Assembly (NCBI GenBank): GCA_028707675.1
Contig: JAQWAM010000030.1
Coordinates: 1-8,784, forward strand
DNA: 8,784 nucleotides
Direction of reading: 5' to 3'
Source: Kiritimatiellia bacterium
GTDB lineage: Bacteria > Verrucomicrobiota > Kiritimatiellia > RFP12 > UBA1067
The position numbers and the translations under genes were made by a program. This document shows positions 5,637 to 8,784 of the stretch, in pieces. The notes below the pieces were generated by a model. That model was given only the letters and a program-made list of their open reading frames with translations. It did no database searches and was not told where the DNA came from. Every line of letters begins with the position of its first letter. Positions within the stretch are counted from its first letter, which is position 1.

Positions 5637-6050
5637 ATGACAGACAGTAATTGCGTGTTCTGCAAGATCGTGGCCGGGCAGATACCCTGCCACAAGGTGT
5701 ACGAAGACCAGCACACCATCGCTTTTCTTGACATAGCGCCTTTTGAAAAGGGGCATGTTCTGGTTGTGCCCAGGTGTCATGCCGTGTATTTCACCGATTT
5801 GCCCTCCGAACAGATAGCTCCCCTCGGTATGGCGGTGCGGCGGGTGGCGGGAATGCTTTTGGAGCGCCTGCCTTGTGACGGGTTCAATATGCTCCAGAAT
5901 AACGGGGCGTGCGCGACGCAGGTTGTGCCGCACGTGCATTTCCATGTTATCCCGCGCTGGAACGGTCGACAGATCAATTGGACCTCCGGAAAATACGATG
6001 GCGCCGAAGAGCTGCAGGCAATACAGCGCCGTCTGTGCGGCGAGAGGTGA
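5637..6050 (+). CDS. HIT-family nucleotide-binding protein
   Basis: A 137-residue histidine-triad protein; the family hydrolyses or transfers nucleotides from substrates such as adenosine phosphoramidates or dinucleoside polyphosphates. The signature HVHFHVIPR is at 99-107 (H99, H101, H103; the central histidine of the triad is the usual nucleophile). CVFC (6-9) near the N-terminus resembles the zinc-binding CxxC of many bacterial HIT proteins. FLDIAPFEKGHVLVVPRCH (30-48) is the conserved nucleotide-pocket segment. The ATG at 5637 is preceded by AAGGA (5626-5630) at 6-nt spacing. A 90-bp gap separates it from the phosphatase, so it probably has its own promoter; TTGACA at 5543-5548 is a possible -35 box, but no good -10 box follows. 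Exact substrate unknown. Confidence 0.93.
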   Translation: MTDSNCVFCKIVAGQIPCHKVYEDQHTIAFLDIAPFEKGHVLVVPRCHAVYFTDLPSEQIAPLGMAVRRVAGMLLERLPCDGFNMLQNNGACATQVVPHVHFHVIPRWNGRQINWTSGKYDGAEELQAIQRRLCGER

Positions 6051-6074
6051 AGCCGGACAAAAGGTCATGGGTTT

Positions 6075-6533
6075 ATGGCGCGTAAGGTGCTGACGGATAT
6101 GAACGCTTCATTTCAGGAAACGGTTTTGGAATTGTGCGAAAAGGACCGGCGCTATCATCCTGACGCTTATTCCTTCATGGTTGAGGCCTTGGACGCGACG
6201 GTCAAGGATATCCGCAAGCGGCAGCCGGAACACGAGCGTCATGTGACCGGCAAAGAGCTGCTGGAGGGGATAAGGGATTTCGCGCTGGACGAGTTCGGGC
6301 CGATGGCTTTCACGCTGTTCGATGAGTGGGGCATACATGCGACGCGGGACTTCGGGGAGATAGTCTTCAATCTGGTCGAGTGCGGAAGGCTGGGAAAAAC
6401 TGATAAAGACAGCATTGATGATTTTGACGGCATTTATGATTTCGAAGAGACTTTCTTGAAGCCTTTTGAACCGAAAAAGCACAAGCCGCATGCCAAATCT
6501 CCGGCGGTGCGACGCCGCAAGAAGAGAGGGTGA
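6075..6533 (+). CDS. Minf_1886-type conserved protein of Verrucomicrobia/Planctomycetes
   Basis: A 152-residue protein of unknown function that I recognise as the Minf_1886 (Planctomycete/Verrucomicrobia-restricted) family. Family-like blocks are EKDRRYHPDAYSFMVEALD (22-40), RHVTGKELLEGIRDFAL (55-71), FGPMAFTLFDEWGI (74-87), DFGEIVFNLVECGRLGKT (92-109) and YDFEETFLKPF (121-131). No enzymatic motif or membrane segment is visible. The last 19 residues (134-152) are very rich in Lys and Arg, which suggests an RNA, DNA or ribosome contact. It starts 24 nt after the HIT gene and is probably co-transcribed with it. AAAGG lies about 11 nt before the ATG at 6075, slightly far; ATG at 6099 is an alternative start. 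Its taxonomic restriction is the best clue to the host lineage. Confidence 0.85.
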   Translation: MARKVLTDMNASFQETVLELCEKDRRYHPDAYSFMVEALDATVKDIRKRQPEHERHVTGKELLEGIRDFALDEFGPMAFTLFDEWGIHATRDFGEIVFNLVECGRLGKTDKDSIDDFDGIYDFEETFLKPFEPKKHKPHAKSPAVRRRKKRG

Positions 6534-6539
6534 TATGCT

Positions 6540-6560
6540 GATGCGGGCATAGCCCGCATC
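6540..6560. repeat. Perfect 9-bp hairpin with 3-nt loop
   Basis: GATGCGGGC (6540-6548) and GCCCGCATC (6552-6560) are exact reverse complements around ATA, 6 nt after the stop of the Minf_1886-type gene. The GC-rich stem could act as a terminator, but no T tract follows on either strand. It also resembles dispersed palindromic elements (REP-like), which cannot be checked from one copy. Confidence 0.65.
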
Positions 6561-6564
6561 CCAA

Positions 6565-6596
6565 GTGTGTGAGTGTGTTAGTATGTGGGTATGAAC
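6565..6596 (+). repeat. GT-rich degenerate 8-bp tandem repeat
   Basis: Four consecutive 8-mers, GTGTGTGA, GTGTGTTA, GTATGTGG and GTATGAAC, each start with GT and drift progressively from the first. They follow directly on the hairpin at 6540-6560. A second small inverted repeat, TCACGT (6597-6602) and ACGTGA (6611-6616), comes next. The tract is in a 149-bp gap that contains no credible gene. Confidence 0.45.
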
Positions 6597-6682
6597 TCAC
6601 GTGCGGTCATACGTGAACACAGGTCTTTTCAACGGTTGGTTTTTTTGCGGCAGAGGCAGAGAGCGTAGCAATAAAGGTAGAA

Positions 6683-7366
6683 ATGAACCCCATTGATTTG
6701 ACGATCTCGCGTTTTGTGTTTCCCCGGATGCATCCGGAGGGGCGGCGGTTCGTGGCGCTGGCGGCTTTGCTGGCGGCACTGGCGGCTGTGCTGTGGTGGC
6801 CGCTCATTCTGCCGGGCGCGGGGTTGGCGTATGCGGTTTATTTGTTCTTTCGCGACCCGGATAGGGTTACGCCGACCGATCAGGCGGTTATCGTAAGCCC
6901 CGCGGACGGCATTGTCAGTATTGTTGACAAGGTTCCGATCCCTGCCGCGCTGGAGGCCGGGGACGATCCGGTATGGAGGGTCTGCGTTTTCATGAGTGTG
7001 CTGGATGTGCATGTCAACCGCATGCCTGCGGCAGGCACGGTGGTCAGCTCGTGTTACATACCCGGCAAATTCTTCAACGCTTCCCTGGACAAGGCGAGCG
7101 AGCACAATGAGCGGCGCCTGTACCTGTTGCGGACGCCGCGCGGCGAGCGGCTGGCGGTTGTGCAGATTGCCGGGCTTATCGCCCGACGCATCGTCAGTTT
7201 TGTAAGGGAGGGTCAGGTTCTGGCCTGCGGCGAGCGACTGGGGCTAATCCGCTTCGGCAGCAGGGTTGATGTTTATTTGCCGCCCGGGGTCGTTCCGGCT
7301 GTGTTGCCCGGACAGATCATGGTGGCTGGTGAGACCGTCGTCGCAAAGGTTCAAGATCATGGCTAG
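6683..7366 (+). CDS. psd: Phosphatidylserine decarboxylase (short form)
   Basis: Pyruvoyl-dependent membrane enzyme that converts phosphatidylserine to phosphatidylethanolamine. It has 227 residues, the size of the short bacterial/archaeal-type family. One or two membrane segments lie at about 22-55, then FFRDPDR (55-61), VSPADGIV (71-78), SVLDVHVNRMP (105-115) and NERR (142-145). FGSRVDVYLP (191-200) contains the self-cleavage site: chain scission at G192-S193 turns S193 into the pyruvoyl cofactor of the small alpha chain. The ATG at 6683 has AAAGG (6673-6677) 5 nt upstream. Its 3' end overlaps the next gene, phosphatidylserine synthase, by 8 nt, so product and substrate enzymes are translationally linked. 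Confidence 0.94.
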   Translation: MNPIDLTISRFVFPRMHPEGRRFVALAALLAALAAVLWWPLILPGAGLAYAVYLFFRDPDRVTPTDQAVIVSPADGIVSIVDKVPIPAALEAGDDPVWRVCVFMSVLDVHVNRMPAAGTVVSSCYIPGKFFNASLDKASEHNERRLYLLRTPRGERLAVVQIAGLIARRIVSFVREGQVLACGERLGLIRFGSRVDVYLPPGVVPAVLPGQIMVAGETVVAKVQDHG

Positions 7367-8201
7367 AATCCGTCTTAGAAAGCGCAAACCCAAGCAGCGT
7401 GTGCCGCGCGAGATACCGGTGCGCGCGATGGCGCCGAACATCGTGACGATGATGGCGGCCGCCAGCGGCGTGACATCGATTCGCTACAGCTGCCAGGGGC
7501 AGTGGCGCTTTGCCGTGATAGCGATCTTCATCGCGTGTGTGCTGGACGGTTTGGACGGGCGCGTGGCGCGCCTGCTGCGGGCGACGTCGCGTCTCGGCGC
7601 AGAACTGGACTCGCTGGCGGATTTCGTGAGTTTCGGCGTGGCGCCTGCGATCCTGGTCTATTTCTGGATCATAGAGACCGTCACCGAAAAAAGCATATGG
7701 TATCCGTTGCGCGGCATGTTCTGGGCCTTTGCCCTGTTTTTCGCCATGTGCGCCGCTTTCCGTCTGGCGCGTTTCAACATCATGACGGACGGCGGGCCGA
7801 CGCAGCCTTACTGGAAGCATTTTTTCATGGGGCTGCCGGCGCCTGGCGGTGCGGGACTGGTGATAACGCCGGTAATATGGCACTTGCATACCGGCTCTGA
7901 TATGCTGCAGACGCCCTTGATCGGCAGCCTGATGCTGCTGACGTGCGGGGTGCTGATGGCGTGCCGCTGGCCGACCGTATCGATCAAAAGTCTGCGAGTC
8001 CCTGCCAGCCGCATGATCCCTTTCCTGCTGCTGGTGATGTTCGTGATCGGCATGCTGATATCGCAGTTCATGCTGACGCTGGGGGTGATCGGCATTCTCT
8101 ATTTCATGTCGATCCCCTTCAGCGGGTACGCCTTCATGCGGACGCGCCGACGTTACGAGGCGCAGCAGCAGATTTTGCGCAGTGACGCGGCGCAGGCCTG
8201 A
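7359..8201 (+). CDS. pssA: CDP-diacylglycerol--serine O-phosphatidyltransferase
   Basis: Integral membrane enzyme that makes phosphatidylserine from CDP-diacylglycerol and L-serine, the substrate for the decarboxylase encoded just upstream. The CDP-alcohol phosphotransferase signature is complete: D63, D66-G67, A70-R71, G80, D84 and D88 (spacing DG-x2-AR-x8-G-x3-D-x3-D). Hydrophobic segments fit membrane helices near 25-35, 50-62, 92-105, 120-135, 160-175, 188-202 and two between 219 and 258; the N-terminus (1-22) is strongly basic. The ATG at 7359 gives 280 residues, has AAAGG (7345-7349) 9 nt upstream and overlaps the psd stop (TAG 7364-7366) by 8 nt. A start at 7266 would overlap psd by about 100 bp and adds no family sequence, so it is rejected. 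Confidence 0.93.
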   Translation: MARIRLRKRKPKQRVPREIPVRAMAPNIVTMMAAASGVTSIRYSCQGQWRFAVIAIFIACVLDGLDGRVARLLRATSRLGAELDSLADFVSFGVAPAILVYFWIIETVTEKSIWYPLRGMFWAFALFFAMCAAFRLARFNIMTDGGPTQPYWKHFFMGLPAPGGAGLVITPVIWHLHTGSDMLQTPLIGSLMLLTCGVLMACRWPTVSIKSLRVPASRMIPFLLLVMFVIGMLISQFMLTLGVIGILYFMSIPFSGYAFMRTRRRYEAQQQILRSDAAQA

Positions 8202-8228
8202 AGGGAGAGCTTGTGACGCTATTCCCTT
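8201..8228. terminator. Possible bidirectional terminator hairpin between convergent genes
   Basis: AAGGGA (8201-8206) pairs with TCCCTT (8223-8228) and AGC (8208-8210) with GCT (8218-8220), giving a 9-bp stem with a small internal loop and a 7-nt apical loop. It spans the 17-bp gap between the pssA stop and the stop of the minus-strand gene and overlaps both ends. No T tract follows, so termination is only suggested by the position. Confidence 0.3.
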
Positions 8229-8784
8229 ATGGCGGGGATGGACAGTCGGGAACAGTCGGCCGTAACTTCATAACCTTCCGGGGCTTTTAGGCTGTACGTT
8301 AATTTGTTGTCATGCTTGCGCCAACTGAGCGCGAGCGAGTCGTTTTTGACCGGAATCACGCCTTTGCAATGGTTCAGCGGCACATCTGGGAAAGTCAGTG
8401 CGATCCTTTTGTTGACGGGATCAATAGACCGGACGCCCAGAACGTCGCGGTAATACATGCGCGCGACATGGCTGGCGAAGCCGTGGCTGCAACTGGCTCT
8501 GGGCGTGTCGTTCTCCCACAGGGTGCCGGTCAGGTCGGTCATGTTCAGGAAATAGCCTTTGGTCTCGTTCAGGATTTGGGCGGACAAATGCTGCCGCGAC
8601 AACAACTCCAGCCGCAGGTAGTTGCCGATAAAAGCGTTGGCGAAATGTATCTCGGGATATTTCCCGGTCTTTTTGCGGTCAGGCCCGAAATCGTCACGCA
8701 AAGTTTTCCATAACGCGGCATGGGTCTCGGGCCTCCGCCAGATTTTGTCCAGAACCCCTTGATACGCAATGGGTTTTAGCATAT
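8219..8784 (-). CDS. Alpha-L-rhamnosidase-like protein, C-terminal part (5' partial)
   Basis: Read on the minus strand, the frame enters at the window's right end and stops at TAG (8221-8219); the N-terminal part lies beyond 8784. About 187 residues are visible, counted from the first Met codon in the window. Residues 1-115 match the end of the (alpha/alpha)6 barrel of glycoside hydrolase family 78: an FIGNYLRLELL helix (51-61), GYFLNMTDLTGTLWE (77-90+) and the ASCSHGFASHVARMYYRDVLG block (96-116). The Glu of TLWE (E90) is at the position of the family's proposed catalytic general base. Residues 118-175 are the C-terminal beta domain (LNHCKGVIPVKNDSLALSW). Such enzymes release L-rhamnose from plant or algal glycans. 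The missing part holds the general acid region and any signal peptide. GH78 assignment is from remembered motifs. Confidence 0.8.
   Translation of the reverse strand, partial: MLKPIAYQGVLDKIWRRPETHAALWKTLRDDFGPDRKKTGKYPEIHFANAFIGNYLRLELLSRQHLSAQILNETKGYFLNMTDLTGTLWENDTPRASCSHGFASHVARMYYRDVLGVRSIDPVNKRIALTFPDVPLNHCKGVIPVKNDSLALSWRKHDNKLTYSLKAPEGYEVTADCSRLSIPAIRE

Noticed and set aside
6617..6650. An intrinsic terminator before psd, from the T run near 6638-6646.
   Set aside because: No stable stem precedes the T run; CAAC/GTTG would leave a one-base loop.
7266..7358. An extended N-terminus for phosphatidylserine synthase starting at 7266.
   Set aside because: The extra 31 residues overlap conserved psd coding and look nothing like the family; ATG 7359 has a suitable ribosome-binding site.

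Overview
The window (8,784 bp) looks like a chromosomal segment from the Planctomycetes-Verrucomicrobia-Chlamydiae (PVC) superphylum, most likely Verrucomicrobiota, Kiritimatiellota or Lentisphaerota. The clues are a gene of the Minf_1886-type family (known mainly from Planctomycetes and Verrucomicrobia), a ThuA/TIM-barrel fusion, a Tat-exported Gfo/Idh/MocA oxidoreductase and a GH78 rhamnosidase. The genus is not determinable from the sequence alone. No rRNA, tRNA, CRISPR array, transposase or integrase was seen. No gene-free stretch exceeds about 155 bp.

Layout. (1) 3-926: the end of a protein that fuses a ThuA-like domain to a xylose-isomerase-like TIM barrel; it begins before the window. 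(2) 1041-2750: an AT-richer segment carrying a C5-cytosine DNA methyltransferase and an HNH endonuclease, read here as a type II restriction-modification pair. The segment is bounded on the left by GTTAGGC (1040-1046) and on the right by a 54-bp palindrome with integron attC architecture (2703-2756). I interpret it as an integron gene cassette sitting without an integrase. (3) 2831-3343: a ParD-like antitoxin and RelE/ParE-like toxin with their own promoter. (4) 3496-5546: a Tat-signal Gfo/Idh/MocA oxidoreductase and a beta-phosphoglucomutase-like HAD phosphatase. (5) 5637-6533: a HIT-family protein and the Minf_1886-type protein. (6) 6683-8201: phosphatidylserine decarboxylase and phosphatidylserine synthase, overlapping by 8 nt, which together make phosphatidylethanolamine. 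(7) 8219-8784, minus strand: the C-terminal part of an alpha-L-rhamnosidase-like enzyme, convergent with the phospholipid operon.

How it fits together. The flanks are sugar catabolism (ThuA/TIM fusion, Gfo/Idh/MocA enzyme, phosphoglucomutase-like enzyme, rhamnosidase) and housekeeping (phospholipids, HIT). Between the two sugar genes sits a small island of restriction-modification plus toxin-antitoxin, both addiction/defence functions. Imperfect 20-bp direct repeats (931-950 and 3407-3426, 16/20 identical) lie at the outer edges of this island. Removing the island would put the ThuA/TIM gene within about 100 bp of the oxidoreductase gene, so the insertion may have split a sugar-processing cluster. 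The attC-like site is the most interesting item in the window.
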